Assembly (NCBI GenBank): GCA_022791915.1
Contig: JAAWAB010000003.1
Location: 55,518-119,517, forward strand
Direction of reading: 5' to 3'
DNA from: Clostridia bacterium
GTDB lineage: Bacteria > Bacillota > Clostridia > Christensenellales > Pumilibacteraceae
DNA length: 64,000 nt
Shown one piece after another: positions 1-9,677 of the stretch. The notes beneath the pieces are model-generated. The model did no database searches. It was given only the letters and a program-made list of their open reading frames with translations, and was not told the DNA's origin. The position numbers and the translations under genes were made by a program. The stretch's first letter is position 1, and every line of letters starts with the position of its first letter.

Positions 1-883
1 CATGTATCAGGGAATACCGCATTTGCTCGGTTCGGAAATTATCAACGACGCACAACAGGCAATTAATGCGCTCACCTGGGCAAAAGAAGAAATGGACCGC
101 CGCTATATTCTGTTCGGCAGTCATAAAGTGCGTAATCTGCCCGAATTCAACAAAAGCGACGCCGTCAAATCGGGAGAAGAACAAAAACTGCCGTATATCG
201 TGCTCATTGTGGACGAGCTTGCCGAACTGATGTTGGATAACAACAAAAAGGTGCTCGAAACCAAAATCATGAGCATGGCGCAAAAAGCGCGCGCCGCAGG
301 CATTCATTTGATTCTTGCCACGCAGCGTCCGTCGGTAGACGTTATTACGGGCACAATCAAAGCCAATTTGCCCAGCCGTATTGCTTTCTCGGTTAAGAGT
401 ATCGTAGACTCGCGCACCATACTGGACCAATGCGGTGCAGAAACGTTGCTTGGCAGAGGCGATATGTTATATGCGCCTATCGGTTTAGACGACCCCAAAC
501 GCGTACAGGGGGCGTTTGTTACCGAGCAGGAAATTACTGCCGTAACCGAATACGTGCGTGCCAACAACGAAGTCGATTTCGATGACGAATTCACGGCGGC
601 AATCACCAAACGCGACGAAGAACCCGAAACAAGCGATGAGGAAGATGACGACAACAAAGAGTTTGACAGTTTGATGCCCGAAGTTCTTAAATGCGTTATA
701 GAGTCGGGGTCGGCGAGTACCAGTATGATACAGCGCCGTTTCAGCGTGGGATATGCGCGTGCAAGCCGTATTATCGACCAAATGGAATTGCATAAATTCA
801 TTGGTCCGTTGGAAGGCAGTAAACCGCGTGCCGTCTATATTTCACGCGAACAATACAGAGAGCTTTTCGGAATAGACTTATGA
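1..883 (+). CDS. ftsK: DNA translocase FtsK/SpoIIIE, C-terminal part (5' end outside window)
   Basis: This is the C-terminal 293 or so residues of a membrane-anchored DNA pump that moves chromosomal DNA through the division or sporulation septum. The reading frame is open from base 2, so the membrane region, linker and Walker A lie off the left edge. Visible parts are a Walker B-like stretch (IVLIVDELAELM), the following RecA-fold motif (ILATQRPSVDVITG), an acidic linker (about residues 205-225) and a C-terminal winged-helix gamma domain that in this family reads KOPS/SRS sequences (MIQRRFSVGYARASRIIDQME). The stop codon overlaps the rimO start (ATGA). Whether it is the vegetative FtsK or the sporulation SpoIIIE cannot be told from this part. 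Confidence 0.93.
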   Translation, partial: MYQGIPHLLGSEIINDAQQAINALTWAKEEMDRRYILFGSHKVRNLPEFNKSDAVKSGEEQKLPYIVLIVDELAELMLDNNKKVLETKIMSMAQKARAAGIHLILATQRPSVDVITGTIKANLPSRIAFSVKSIVDSRTILDQCGAETLLGRGDMLYAPIGLDDPKRVQGAFVTEQEITAVTEYVRANNEVDFDDEFTAAITKRDEEPETSDEEDDDNKEFDSLMPEVLKCVIESGSASTSMIQRRFSVGYARASRIIDQMELHKFIGPLEGSKPRAVYISREQYRELFGIDL

Positions 884-2184
884 GCAGAAGCGTAGGTGTC
901 ATTACATTAGGGTGCGACAAAAACAGAATCGACACCGAAAATATGCTGTACCGTTTGCGTTGCGGCGGATACGATATTACAAACGATTATCCGAGTGCGC
1001 AGATTTTAATTGTTAACACGTGTGCGTTTATCGAATCTGCACGCAAAGAAGCGATTGACGTGATTTTGGCGGCAATCGGACACAAGTCGCAGGCATGCGA
1101 GAAGCTGATTATAACGGGTTGTCTGCCACAGAAATACGGTTCCGAACTGCGTAAAGAATTACCCGAAGTAGATTACTTTTTGGGCACAAACGAATACGAG
1201 CGCATTTGTGACGTAATTTCGGAGTTATACGGCGAAACATCAACATCGGCGGAACTTACAAACGAACCGTTGCAACGAACGATAACAACCCCCATTCACT
1301 ATGCCTATTTGAAAATCGCAGACGGTTGCGACAATCATTGCACGTTTTGCACCATCCCGTCCATTCGCGGAAAATACCGTTCCGTTCCCATTGAATCGCT
1401 CGTAAAAGAAAGCATGGCATTGGCGGAACAGGGTGTAAAAGAGTTGATTCTTGTTGCGCAAGACGTAACGCGTTACGGCTCGGATTTATACGGAGAATCG
1501 CGGCTCGTCGAACTTGTGCGCCGTTTGAGCAAAACGGATATTTCCATGATTCGACTAATGTACTGTTATCCCGAGTTGGTGACAGACGAATTGATTGAAG
1601 AAATCGCAGACAATCCAAAAGTGGCAAACTACATCGATATTCCCATTCAACACGCCGACGACGCAATTCTCAAACTAATGAACAGGCGCAGTGACAAGCA
1701 GTCGATTCAGACTTTGTTCGCCAAACTCAAAGAACGGAAAATTGCCGTTCGTACCACTGTAATGGTAGGATTCCCGCAGGAAACGGAAGAACGGTTCCGC
1801 ACTTTGTATGACTTTATTGCGCAAACCGCCCCCGAACATGTCGGCGTATTTGCATACAGTAAAGAGGACGGCACGCCGTCCGCACGACTCGACGGACACG
1901 TTTCCAAAAAAGTCAAAACCGCACGAGTGAATGCAATCGGAAAATTGCATTTGCAAAACAGGGAACAACTCAACCGCGCACTGATAGGGAAAACGCTTAA
2001 AGTAATCTACGAAGATATCGACTACGACAAAAATCTGTTTGTGGGAAGAACAGAGTACGATGCGCCCGATATTGATACAAAAGTCTACTTTACCGCCGAT
2101 TTCGTAGAGGTGGGAGAGTGTTATTACATAAAAATCACCGATTATAACGGATATGATTTAATAGGAGAAAAATGCCCCGTATGA
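880..2184 (+). CDS. rimO: Ribosomal protein S12 methylthiotransferase RimO
   Basis: A radical-SAM methylthiotransferase that in this family modifies an aspartate of ribosomal protein S12. The 434 residues carry the N-terminal UPF0004 domain with its cluster cysteines (LGCDKN, NTCAF, TGCLPQ). The radical-SAM motif CDNHCTFC is followed by IPSIRGKYRS, and a C-terminal TRAM domain follows. The sequence after the CxxxCxxC motif and the LGCDKN start favour RimO over MiaB, which has its own gene at 25718. The start overlaps the ftsK stop by 4 bases, so the two are probably translationally coupled. Downstream it overlaps pgsA. Confidence 0.95.
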   Translation: MSRSVGVITLGCDKNRIDTENMLYRLRCGGYDITNDYPSAQILIVNTCAFIESARKEAIDVILAAIGHKSQACEKLIITGCLPQKYGSELRKELPEVDYFLGTNEYERICDVISELYGETSTSAELTNEPLQRTITTPIHYAYLKIADGCDNHCTFCTIPSIRGKYRSVPIESLVKESMALAEQGVKELILVAQDVTRYGSDLYGESRLVELVRRLSKTDISMIRLMYCYPELVTDELIEEIADNPKVANYIDIPIQHADDAILKLMNRRSDKQSIQTLFAKLKERKIAVRTTVMVGFPQETEERFRTLYDFIAQTAPEHVGVFAYSKEDGTPSARLDGHVSKKVKTARVNAIGKLHLQNREQLNRALIGKTLKVIYEDIDYDKNLFVGRTEYDAPDIDTKVYFTADFVEVGECYYIKITDYNGYDLIGEKCPV

Positions 2185-2795
2185 ATCTGCCCACCAAACT
2201 GACATTCTTGCGCATCTTGCTGATTCCCGTATTTATTACGATGTTTTACGTGCGCTTTCCGTTCCATCGCTTTGTTGCAACGGGTATATTTATTCTTGCC
2301 AGTTTCACCGATTTTCTGGACGGATATTTGGCACGAAAAAATAATCTTGTAACCGACCTCGGCAAATTTCTGGACCCCATTGCCGACAAAATGTTGGTTG
2401 CCTGCGCGCTGTTTGCCGTTGTAACGCTTTTATACGATTCGGCAAACAATGTTATGCTCGGATTGCAAATCGGGGGCGTTGTATGCGCCATGGTTATTTT
2501 ATGCCGCGAATTGATGATTAGCGGGTTCCGCATTGTGGCAAGTTCCAAAAATGTTGTGCTTGCCGCCGACAAGCTGGGTAAAATCAAAACGGTTCTGCAA
2601 ATGATTGCACTTATTCTTTTGTTGCCTGTTCCCGATTTTTACGAGTATGCCGCGCAATATACTGCCACTATGCACATAACCTGGGGCAATATTCAGCTGT
2701 ACGTCGGGTTTGCGTTTCTCGCTCTGTCAACTGTGATGACAATCCTTTCGGGTTGCAACTATATTGTCAAAAACAAACAAGTGTTAAAGGATTGA
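2172..2795 (+). CDS. pgsA: CDP-diacylglycerol-glycerol-3-phosphate 3-phosphatidyltransferase
   Basis: An integral membrane enzyme of phosphatidylglycerol synthesis. The CDP-alcohol phosphatidyltransferase signature is intact (DFLDGYLARK ... LGKFLDPIADK, the DGxxAR-x8-GxxxDxxxD pattern), and several hydrophobic helices fill the 207 residues. Two starts are possible. ATG 2172 sits 4 bases after GGAG. ATG 2181 makes an ATGA overlap with the rimO stop but is 13 bases from the same ribosome site. The longer form is given. Its place between rimO and cinA/recA is the common Firmicute order. Confidence 0.94.
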   Translation: MPRMNLPTKLTFLRILLIPVFITMFYVRFPFHRFVATGIFILASFTDFLDGYLARKNNLVTDLGKFLDPIADKMLVACALFAVVTLLYDSANNVMLGLQIGGVVCAMVILCRELMISGFRIVASSKNVVLAADKLGKIKTVLQMIALILLLPVPDFYEYAAQYTATMHITWGNIQLYVGFAFLALSTVMTILSGCNYIVKNKQVLKD

Positions 2796-2796
2796 G

Positions 2797-3891
2797 ATGA
2801 ACGTAGGAATTCTTAACATCGGCGTCGGGGAATGTATTTCCGACGCAATACAAACGGATACAAACCGTGTTTCCGACAAACTTTGCAAGCACGGATATTT
2901 TGTTACGTTTTGTATCGAGATTACGGAATCCGACCGCATTTCCGAAACCTTTTCTTTCCTGCAAAAAAATTGCGACGCCATTGTTATATGCGGTGATATC
3001 GAAAAATTTTACACCGTCATTTCGGAACGGTTTGCCGTAAATCGCAGTCTTGCCACCTTTATGTTGGAAGAAACGCCGTGCGCCGTATCCGCCGTATGCG
3101 ACGACTCGTTCACGAATAACATGCTTTTACCCATGCTGAACAGTCAATGCAAAACATTTTACAGCACGGCTGTATTTCGCACAATCGGCAAAAGCGAAGA
3201 ACAGTTGCGAATTTCTCTGAAAGAATATATCAAAAACCGCAACAAAATTGTTTTCAAATTCGATTCCTGTCCGCCCGAATGTGTTGTTTCGGTGCGATAT
3301 TCCCATAAAACGCAAAAAAGCACCGTTGCCGAATTATTGGCAGGCGTTCGGTCGGTACTCAAAGACTGCACCTATTCCTATGATGAAAACCGTCTGCCCG
3401 AAACGGTTGCCGAACTGCTCATGAAAACAAACAAAACGCTGGGGCTTGCCGAATCGTTTACGGGCGGCAATATAGCCGCTTCTTTGGTAGCGGTTCCCGG
3501 TATCAGTCGCTCGCTCAAAGAAGGAATCGTTTGCTACGCCAACGAAACCAAACAAAATCGTCTGCGCGTATCGTCTTCGATTCTGGATAATTACGGAGCC
3601 GTCAGTGTAGAAACGGCATACGAAATGGCGGCAAATCTATTGATGGACGGACACCACGACTACGTGGTAGCCACAACGGGAAATGCGGGTCCTACGTCCG
3701 AAAAGCCCGACGAGGTGGGCGTTTGTTACATAGCTGTCGGCGATAAACGGAATATAGATATTTTTCCGTATCGTTTTCGGGGCGACCGACAATCCGTTAT
3801 CCACAGCGGTACGTTAACCGCATTATATCATCTGTATAAATTCGTTTCCGACACCGTACTAAACGAGTCGCAAACAAAAGAAAACGTCTGA
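2797..3891 (+). CDS. cinA: CinA-like protein: intact nicotinamide-nucleotide amidase domain, degenerate N-terminal domain
   Basis: The protein has 364 residues, shorter than the usual roughly 410 for CinA. The C-terminal half (from about residue 200) is a normal PncC-type NMN deamidase domain ([36 protein letters not shown]) that would recycle nicotinamide mononucleotide. The N-terminal half should be a MoCF/COG1058 domain. It keeps only a loose trace ([22 protein letters not shown]) and lacks the GGLGPTxDD motif, so ADP-ribose pyrophosphatase activity is doubtful. It starts 1 base after pgsA with AAAGGA as ribosome site and lies upstream of recA, the usual cinA-recA pair. Confidence 0.85.
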   Translation: MNVGILNIGVGECISDAIQTDTNRVSDKLCKHGYFVTFCIEITESDRISETFSFLQKNCDAIVICGDIEKFYTVISERFAVNRSLATFMLEETPCAVSAVCDDSFTNNMLLPMLNSQCKTFYSTAVFRTIGKSEEQLRISLKEYIKNRNKIVFKFDSCPPECVVSVRYSHKTQKSTVAELLAGVRSVLKDCTYSYDENRLPETVAELLMKTNKTLGLAESFTGGNIAASLVAVPGISRSLKEGIVCYANETKQNRLRVSSSILDNYGAVSVETAYEMAANLLMDGHHDYVVATTGNAGPTSEKPDEVGVCYIAVGDKRNIDIFPYRFRGDRQSVIHSGTLTALYHLYKFVSDTVLNESQTKENV

Positions 3892-3917
3892 AAGTAAAGA
3901 AAGAAGGAGAACATATA

Positions 3918-5012
3918 ATGGACAAAGGCAAACCTATTATCGACTACAATATGACCAAAGAAGAGCGCAAAAAAGCGTTGGATGCCGCCATTGCGCAAAT
4001 CGAGAAGAACTACGGCAAAGGCGCCATCATGAAACTGAACGAAAATCAGGTGACGAGTGTGGAAGTGATTCCCACAGGTTGTTTGAGCGTAGATTTGGCT
4101 CTCGGAATCGGCGGATTGCCGCGCGGACGCATTATCGAAATCTACGGCCCCGAATCGAGCGGCAAGACCACGCTCAGTCTGCACGTAATTGCCCAGGCGC
4201 AGAAAATGGGCGGCACGGTTGCGTTCGTCGACGCCGAACACGCACTCGACCCGATATATGCGCGTAATCTCGGTATCGATACCGATAGTCTTTATATCTC
4301 TCAACCCGACAACGGTGAGCAAGGCTTGGACATTGCCGAGGCGCTTGTACGCAGCGGCGGCGTAGACGTTGTGGTTATAGACTCGGTTGCGGCGCTCACA
4401 CCCAAAGCGGAAATCGACGGCGATATGGGTGACAGCCAAATCGGATTACAGGCAAGACTGATGTCGAAAGCCTTACGTATTCTGGCATCGGTATGCAATA
4501 AATCTAAAACGTGTATCATCTTCATCAATCAGTTGCGCGAGAAAGTGGGCGTTATGTTCGGCAATCCCGAAACCACGCCGGGCGGTAAAGCACTCAAATT
4601 CTACGCAAGTATTCGTTTGGACGTGCGCAGGGTAGAATCGGTTAAAGAAGGCGGAGAAGTGGTAGGCAACCATACAAAAGTGAAGGTTGTTAAAAATAAA
4701 TTAGCTCCTCCGTTTCGCACCGCCGAATTCGATATCATTTTCGGCAAAGGTATATCGAGAGAAAGTTGCATTATCGACCTCGGTCTGGAACACGGAATTC
4801 TTTCCAAAAGCGGTTCGTGGTTCAATTATAACGGCTCCCGTCTGTGCCAGGGACGCGCGGCTCTTATGAATCTGCTGGAATCCAAAAAAGAAACGGCGGA
4901 CGAAATGGAAATCGCCATCAAAAAAATCGTGGAAGAAAAACGGAAAGCCGCCGAAGGCGTTCAGGAAGAAACAAAACCTGCCGCCGAAGCGGAAACACCC
5001 GTTTCCGAATAA
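3918..5012 (+). CDS. recA: Recombinase RecA
   Basis: The strand-exchange ATPase of homologous recombination and SOS induction, cytoplasmic and nucleoid-associated. The 364 residues show Walker [10 protein letters not shown], Walker B VVVIDSV, the MAW/L1 region [16 protein letters not shown], and L2 around [22 protein letters not shown]. The C-terminal tail is acidic and Glu/Ala-rich. The start is fixed by AGAAGGAGA eight bases upstream. No LexA-type box was recognised in the short gap after cinA. Confidence 0.98.
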   Translation: MDKGKPIIDYNMTKEERKKALDAAIAQIEKNYGKGAIMKLNENQVTSVEVIPTGCLSVDLALGIGGLPRGRIIEIYGPESSGKTTLSLHVIAQAQKMGGTVAFVDAEHALDPIYARNLGIDTDSLYISQPDNGEQGLDIAEALVRSGGVDVVVIDSVAALTPKAEIDGDMGDSQIGLQARLMSKALRILASVCNKSKTCIIFINQLREKVGVMFGNPETTPGGKALKFYASIRLDVRRVESVKEGGEVVGNHTKVKVVKNKLAPPFRTAEFDIIFGKGISRESCIIDLGLEHGILSKSGSWFNYNGSRLCQGRAALMNLLESKKETADEMEIAIKKIVEEKRKAAEGVQEETKPAAEAETPVSE

Positions 5013-5037
5013 TCGGCAAATCGGTATTATCGATTAC

Positions 5038-5067
5038 TTGACTTTTGCCCACAATATATTGTAATAT
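5038..5067 (+). promoter_or_regulatory. Candidate sigma-A promoter for rny
   Basis: TTGACT (5038-5043) is followed 18 bases later by TAATAT (5062-5067) in the 167-base gap between recA and rny. The -10 is only a 4 of 6 match. The rest of the gap shows no gene. Confidence 0.45.
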
Positions 5068-5179
5068 AAAAGCATGACGGATTGCCACAGGCATCCGTCC
5101 GCCGATATATTGAATCATCGAATGCGAACACGATGAAATCATTTACGTTTCAAAAAATACGAAAAAGGAGGTAGAAAAC

Positions 5180-6787
5180 ATGTTGCAGAATTCATTATAT
5201 TCCGTATCCACCGCACTCGTCATCGTATTGCCCATTGTTGCACTCATTGTCGGTCTTGCGGCAGGTATCGGATTATACGTTTTATTGCAGAAAAAACGGT
5301 TGGGCGACGCAAAACAGTCGGCGAATAAAATCACCGAAGACGCCTATGCCGAAGCAAAAGAAATTCGTGCCCAGGCAAAAAATCAGCAAAAAGAGTCTAT
5401 ACTGGAAGCAAAAGAAGAAATTCAGAAGTTGCGCAGTGAGTTTGACCAAGAGCTGAAAGGACGCCGCAACGAAGTGCAACGAAGCGAACAGCGGTTATCC
5501 CAACGTGAAGACGCGCTTGATAAAAAAGAAGAAGCGCTCGACAAAAAAACGGAAGCGGTAGAAAAAGCCAAAGCCGCCGTTGCCGAAAAAGAAAGCCGTC
5601 TGGAAGCAAAACGGGCGGAAATCGAATCGGCGCACGAGCGCATGATTGGCGAGTTGGAGAAAGTTGCGCAACTTACGCGTGAAGAGGCAAAAGCACAGCT
5701 TATACACGAAATCGAAGAAGAGGCGCGTCACGACGCGGTGAAACTCGTTCGAGAAATCGAAGCGGAGGCAAAAGAAGAAGCCGAAAAGAAATCCCGATCG
5801 ATTATCGCTACGGCGGTACAGCGCTGTGCCGTAGATCACAGCGCCGAAATCACGGTGTCCGTTGTTAATTTGCCCAACGACGAAATGAAAGGCAGAATCA
5901 TAGGCAGAGAAGGGCGCAATATCCGTGCTTTGGAAAATGCCACGGGCGTAGACTTAATTATAGACGACACGCCCGAAGCGGTGGTGCTTTCGGGATTTGA
6001 CCCCGTTCGCCGCGAAGTGGCAAGAATCACGCTTGAAAAGCTGATTGCCGACGGACGGATTCATCCCGCCCGTATCGAAGAAATCGTGGAAAAAACCCGC
6101 AAAGAATTGGATAGCCAAATCAAAGAAACGGGTGAAAACGCCACGTTCGAAGCCAATGTGTTCGGCTTGCATCCCGATCTCGTTCGATTATTGGGACGCT
6201 TGAAATATCGTACAAGCTATGGGCAGAATGTGCTCAAACATTCGTTGGAAGTATCCTATTTGGCAGGGCTTATGGCTGCCGAATTAGGCGCCGACGTCAA
6301 ACTCGCCAAACGCGCGGGATTACTGCACGATATCGGAAAAGCCGTAGACCACGAGGTGGAAGGCACGCATATCACAATCGGTGCCGACCTTGCAAAGAAA
6401 TACAAGGAAAGCAAAGAAGTCATTCACTGTATCGCGGCGCACCATAACGATATCGAGCCGCAATCGGTAGAAGCGGTGTTGGTTCAATGTGCCGACGCAA
6501 TCAGCGGAGCGCGCCCGGGCGCACGCAGAGAATCGCTTGATAACTACGTTAAGCGTCTTGAAAAACTCGAAGAAATCGCCAACGGATTCAACGGCGTGGA
6601 AAAATCGTTTGCCATTCAGGCAGGACGAGAGGTTCGCATCATCGTCAAGCCCGAAGTTGTCAACGACGCGGCAACCGTATTTCTGGCAAAAGACATTGCT
6701 CAAAAAATCGAGAGCGAAATGGAATATCCCGGTCAAATCAAAGTCAACGTTATTCGGGAAACACGTAGCGTAGATTACGCAAAATAA
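5180..6787 (+). CDS. rny: Ribonuclease Y
   Basis: A membrane-tethered endoribonuclease that starts turnover of many mRNAs in Firmicutes. The 535 residues follow the family layout. There is an N-terminal membrane helix (about residues 9-35), a long Glu/Lys/Ala-rich coiled coil (about 40-200), a KH domain ([27 protein letters not shown]) and an HD domain ([25 protein letters not shown]). AAAGGAGG lies 8 bases before the ATG. A strong terminator follows, closing this group. Confidence 0.97.
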   Translation: MLQNSLYSVSTALVIVLPIVALIVGLAAGIGLYVLLQKKRLGDAKQSANKITEDAYAEAKEIRAQAKNQQKESILEAKEEIQKLRSEFDQELKGRRNEVQRSEQRLSQREDALDKKEEALDKKTEAVEKAKAAVAEKESRLEAKRAEIESAHERMIGELEKVAQLTREEAKAQLIHEIEEEARHDAVKLVREIEAEAKEEAEKKSRSIIATAVQRCAVDHSAEITVSVVNLPNDEMKGRIIGREGRNIRALENATGVDLIIDDTPEAVVLSGFDPVRREVARITLEKLIADGRIHPARIEEIVEKTRKELDSQIKETGENATFEANVFGLHPDLVRLLGRLKYRTSYGQNVLKHSLEVSYLAGLMAAELGADVKLAKRAGLLHDIGKAVDHEVEGTHITIGADLAKKYKESKEVIHCIAAHHNDIEPQSVEAVLVQCADAISGARPGARRESLDNYVKRLEKLEEIANGFNGVEKSFAIQAGREVRIIVKPEVVNDAATVFLAKDIAQKIESEMEYPGQIKVNVIRETRSVDYAK

Positions 6788-6807
6788 AAAATCGTTTTCG
6801 GAATTTT

Positions 6808-6846
6808 ATCCGACTTGCATGAATTCATGCAGGTCGGATTTTTTTT
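6808..6846 (+). terminator. Rho-independent terminator after rny
   Basis: Near-perfect hairpin: ATCCGAC / GTCGGAT outer arms and TGCATGAATTCATGCA inside, followed by eight T residues. Confidence 0.93.
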
Positions 6847-6862
6847 GCGCGTTCCTTTCAAC

Positions 6863-6893
6863 GTATATTCGGTAACAAAATTACGCAAGACTA
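6863..6893 (+). promoter_or_regulatory. Weak candidate forespore (sigma-F/G-like) promoter
   Basis: GTATA (6863-6867) fits the sigma-G -35 pattern and AAGACTA (6887-6893) partly fits the -10 (5 of 7 with CATACTA), but the 19-base spacing is slightly long. It is proposed only because the downstream genes are spore genes. Confidence 0.22.
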
Positions 6894-6926
6894 TTTTGTA
6901 CACAAAATAAAGGAAGGGTAACGAAA

Positions 6927-7637
6927 TTGAATTTGTATCTGGAAATCGTGCTCCGCACATTGTTCACTATCGTTGTTTTGTTGATACTCACCAAAATAGA
7001 CGGGGCAAAACAGATTTCACAGCTTAACTTTTTCGACTACGTAATCGGTATTACCGCAGGCAGTATTGCCGCCGTCATGTGCGTGGAACCCGAATTATCG
7101 CTGTGGGCGAGTACGCTTGCCTTGGCGCTGTTTATGCTTTGCGGTGCATTTTTCTCCTTCTTATCGCAGAAAAGTATTTTCTGCCGCAGATTTCTGGAAG
7201 GCAATCCGATATTCATTATCGCAAAAGGAGAAATCTTATACAAGGGACTCAAACGGGCGCGGTTTTCGGTTAACGATTTGATGAGAGAATTGCGCAGTCA
7301 GGGATATTTTGATATTACCGAAATCAATTATGCCATTTTGGAAACAAACGGAATGGTTTCGGTCATGCCGAAAGGTTCGGCTCGTCCCGCCACAAACGAA
7401 GATCAGGGCAATCAGGTAGAAGACGATGCAGTACGTGCAGACATTATTATTGACGGAAAAATACTCAAAGGGAATCTGAAAGCGTTCGCAAAAAACGAAC
7501 AATGGCTTCTCAATACACTCAAAGAGCAGGGCTATGCCAGAGTGAGAGATATAGCGTTGGCGTCGCTCGATACCGACGATAATCTGTCCGTTTACGCAAA
7601 AAACACTACCGACGTCAGTCGGTCGGTATTTCAATAA
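6927..7637 (+). CDS. DUF421 (YetF/2Duf-type) membrane protein, likely spore-associated
   Basis: 236 residues with three N-terminal membrane helices (about 5-22, 35-55, 60-80) followed by the two soluble halves typical of DUF421 proteins (NPIFIIAKGEILYKGLKRARFSVNDLMRELR and NYAILETNGMVSVMPK). The start is TTG, placed 8 bases after GGAAGGG. DUF421 proteins are known companions of mobile spoVA operons, where they affect spore membrane and heat properties. Here the gene lies just before spoVAC in the same orientation, so a spore inner-membrane role is the best inference. Biochemical function is unknown. Confidence 0.85.
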   Translation: MNLYLEIVLRTLFTIVVLLILTKIDGAKQISQLNFFDYVIGITAGSIAAVMCVEPELSLWASTLALALFMLCGAFFSFLSQKSIFCRRFLEGNPIFIIAKGEILYKGLKRARFSVNDLMRELRSQGYFDITEINYAILETNGMVSVMPKGSARPATNEDQGNQVEDDAVRADIIIDGKILKGNLKAFAKNEQWLLNTLKEQGYARVRDIALASLDTDDNLSVYAKNTTDVSRSVFQ

Positions 7638-7655
7638 AAACAAGGAGCGACGGCT

Positions 7656-7754
7656 ATGAAACGCACGCAAACCGAATTTATCGATCTGAAAAACATCACG
7701 GAAAAAGAAACGGTTATTAGAATAAAGGAGACGAAACATGAACACGGTTGCTAA
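7656..7754 (+). CDS. Short ORF (32 codons) overlapping the spoVAC start
   Basis: The ATG at 7656 sits 8 bases after a good ribosome site (AAGGAG, 7642-7647). The frame encodes a charged 32-residue peptide beginning MKRTQTEFIDLKN and ends at TAA 7752-7754, running 17 bases into spoVAC in another frame. No known family was recognised, and it does not look like the DUF1657 small proteins of spoVA-2mob operons. It could be a coupling leader peptide, a genuine small spore protein or chance. Confidence 0.4.
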   Translation: MKRTQTEFIDLKNITEKETVIRIKETKHEHGC

Positions 7755-8211
7755 TCCCATAGAAAAAAGAAACGAACGTTACGGAAAATACGTGGATTCC
7801 GTAACGCCCAAAACGGGCACCGTAAAGTCGCTTTGGCACTCGTTCTGGATAGGCGGACTTACCTGTTGCATAGCACAAGGCATAGGCGATATCTATGCGT
7901 TGATTTTCCCCAATTTTTCGGAAGATTTGATTGTCAATATTACGTCTATGACTATCATCACGCTTGCTATACTATTTACGGGGCTGGGATTTTACGACAT
8001 TATCGCTCGTAAAGGCGGCGCAGGGTGTTTCCTGCCTATTACCGGTTTTGCCAATGCTATTTCAAGCGCGGCAATGGAATTCAAGTCGGAAGGGCTGATT
8101 TTGGGCACAAGCGTGAAAATGTTTACGGTGGTCGGTCCCGTAGTGGTAAACGGCGTAGTGTGGTCTACTGTGGCTGGTATACTCAATCTGCTGATTTTGG
8201 GCAGAATTTAA
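7738..8211 (+). CDS. spoVAC: Stage V sporulation protein AC
   Basis: An integral membrane part of the SpoVA channel that carries dipicolinic acid into the developing spore and releases it at germination. The 157 residues match SpoVAC (SFWIGGLTCCIAQGIGDIY, GKGGAG-like RKGGAGCFLPITGFANAISSAAMEFK, GPVVVNGVVWS), with about four hydrophobic segments. AAAGGAG lies upstream at 7725-7731. It is followed within 12 bases by spoVAD. Confidence 0.95.
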   Translation: MNTVANPIEKRNERYGKYVDSVTPKTGTVKSLWHSFWIGGLTCCIAQGIGDIYALIFPNFSEDLIVNITSMTIITLAILFTGLGFYDIIARKGGAGCFLPITGFANAISSAAMEFKSEGLILGTSVKMFTVVGPVVVNGVVWSTVAGILNLLILGRI

Positions 8212-8223
8212 GGAGAAAATTTT

Positions 8224-9300
8224 ATGTCGGGACTCACGATTCACAAAGGACAAAATTGTCAATTCACACAAACACTTGCGCCGATGAAACGCAATAACCG
8301 CAAAGAAGCGAAACAAACCGTATTTTTCACAAATCCCGTGCACATTGTTACGGCTAACGCCGTAGTGGGGAATAAAGAAGCACAAGGACCGCTCAAAGGA
8401 TATTTTCGCAGAATAAAAGAAGATATCAAGTTGGGCGAAAAAAACTTTGAGCGAGCGGAAATTCTCATGTTCGACGAAGCGGTGCGCACAGCGTTCAACG
8501 AGGCAAAACCGATTGTAGGGGACGTGCAACTGCTGATTTCGGGTGATTTATTGAACCAGATGACCACGTCGAGTTATGTGGCACGTAATTTGCAACTGCC
8601 GCATTTAGGCGTATACAGCGCCTGTTCCACATACACCGAAGCGCTTTCTTTGGGGTCTGTATTTCTGGATGCAGGGCATTTCGACACTGTGGCATGCGCC
8701 ACGGCAAGCCACTTTGCCACCGCCGAACGGCAATTCCGTTATCCGCTCGAATACGGGTGCCAACGCCCGCCGTATGCCCAGTGGACGGTTACGGCGGCAG
8801 GTTGTTGCGTGCTTTCGTCAAAAGGTACGGGACCGTTGATTAAATCCGCCACACTCGGAAAAGTAGTCGATTTCGGGCAGAATGACTTATCCAACATGGG
8901 CGCCGCAATGGCTCCTGCCGCTATGGACACCATGTGCGCTTTATTTGAAGAAACGGGATTGCAACCCGACGACTTCGACATGATTCTCACAGGCGATCTC
9001 GGAAAATTGGGGTCGGATATTCTGCGCGATTTGATGCGCGAACAAGGCTATACTCTGGGGCAAAATTATCATGACTGCGGCTGTTTGATTTACAGCGTAG
9101 ATCAGAACTGTTATCAGGGCGGCAGCGGCGCGGGGTGCAGCGCTTCTGTAATCAATGAATTTGTTATTCCCCGTCTGTGTTCGGGGGAATATCGCCGAGT
9201 GGCTTACCTTGCAACGGGCGCACTTATGAGCACGCAAAGTTGCTATCAGGGTGAAACTATTCCGTGCGTCAGCCACGGTATCATAATGGAAGGAGAATAG
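8224..9300 (+). CDS. spoVAD: Stage V sporulation protein AD
   Basis: A thiolase-fold, membrane-peripheral SpoVA protein; in Bacillus it binds dipicolinic acid. The 358 residues show the family blocks LGVYSACSTYTEALSLG, ATASHFATAERQFRYPLEYG and TGDLGKLGSDILRDLM, then CGCLIYSVDQNCYQGGSGAGCSA. GGAGAA precedes the ATG by 5-6 bases. An extra roughly 20 basic residues at the N-terminus make it a little longer than the Bacillus protein. It lies between spoVAC and spoVAE in the usual order. Confidence 0.96.
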   Translation: MSGLTIHKGQNCQFTQTLAPMKRNNRKEAKQTVFFTNPVHIVTANAVVGNKEAQGPLKGYFRRIKEDIKLGEKNFERAEILMFDEAVRTAFNEAKPIVGDVQLLISGDLLNQMTTSSYVARNLQLPHLGVYSACSTYTEALSLGSVFLDAGHFDTVACATASHFATAERQFRYPLEYGCQRPPYAQWTVTAAGCCVLSSKGTGPLIKSATLGKVVDFGQNDLSNMGAAMAPAAMDTMCALFEETGLQPDDFDMILTGDLGKLGSDILRDLMREQGYTLGQNYHDCGCLIYSVDQNCYQGGSGAGCSASVINEFVIPRLCSGEYRRVAYLATGALMSTQSCYQGETIPCVSHGIIMEGE

Positions 9301-9302
9301 AA

Positions 9303-9677
9303 ATGGAAATCTGGAACGCGATACAAACGTATCTGATTGTATTTGCCGTAGGCGGACTGCTGTGCGCACTCGCACAACTCCTTATTATCAAAACAAAACT
9401 GACGCCGGCAAGAATTCTCGTCATCTTCTTGCTGGCAGGCGTCGTACTCGAAGGGTTCGGAATCTATAAGCCGATTAACGAATTCGCACAGGCGGGAATC
9501 AGCGTTCCCATTGTGGGATTCGGCGCGTCGTTGGCACGCGGTTCCATTGAAATGGCGCGGCAAATCGGTTTTATCGGTGCATTTGCGGGCGGATTGGTGC
9601 GCACGGCGTTCGGTGTGGGCGTGGCAGTAGTGGCCAGTTATGCCGTTACGCTCATATTCTCGCCGCGTTCCAAATAG
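9303..9677 (+). CDS. spoVAE: Stage V sporulation protein AE (AEb type)
   Basis: A small membrane component of the SpoVA channel with 124 residues and about three to four helices (YLIVFAVGGLLCALAQLLI, ILVIFLLAGVVLEGFGIY, GFIGAFAGGLVRTAFGVGVAVVASYAVTLIF). The ATG at 9303 is chosen because AAGGAGA is correctly spaced. An upstream in-frame ATG at 9264 lies inside spoVAD and has no ribosome site. It is the last gene of the spoVA group. Confidence 0.94.
   Translation: MEIWNAIQTYLIVFAVGGLLCALAQLLIIKTKLTPARILVIFLLAGVVLEGFGIYKPINEFAQAGISVPIVGFGASLARGSIEMARQIGFIGAFAGGLVRTAFGVGVAVVASYAVTLIFSPRSK

Noticed and set aside
3828..4439. 203-codon minus-strand frame across cinA/recA
   Set aside because: Antisense to recA, whose protein is certain.
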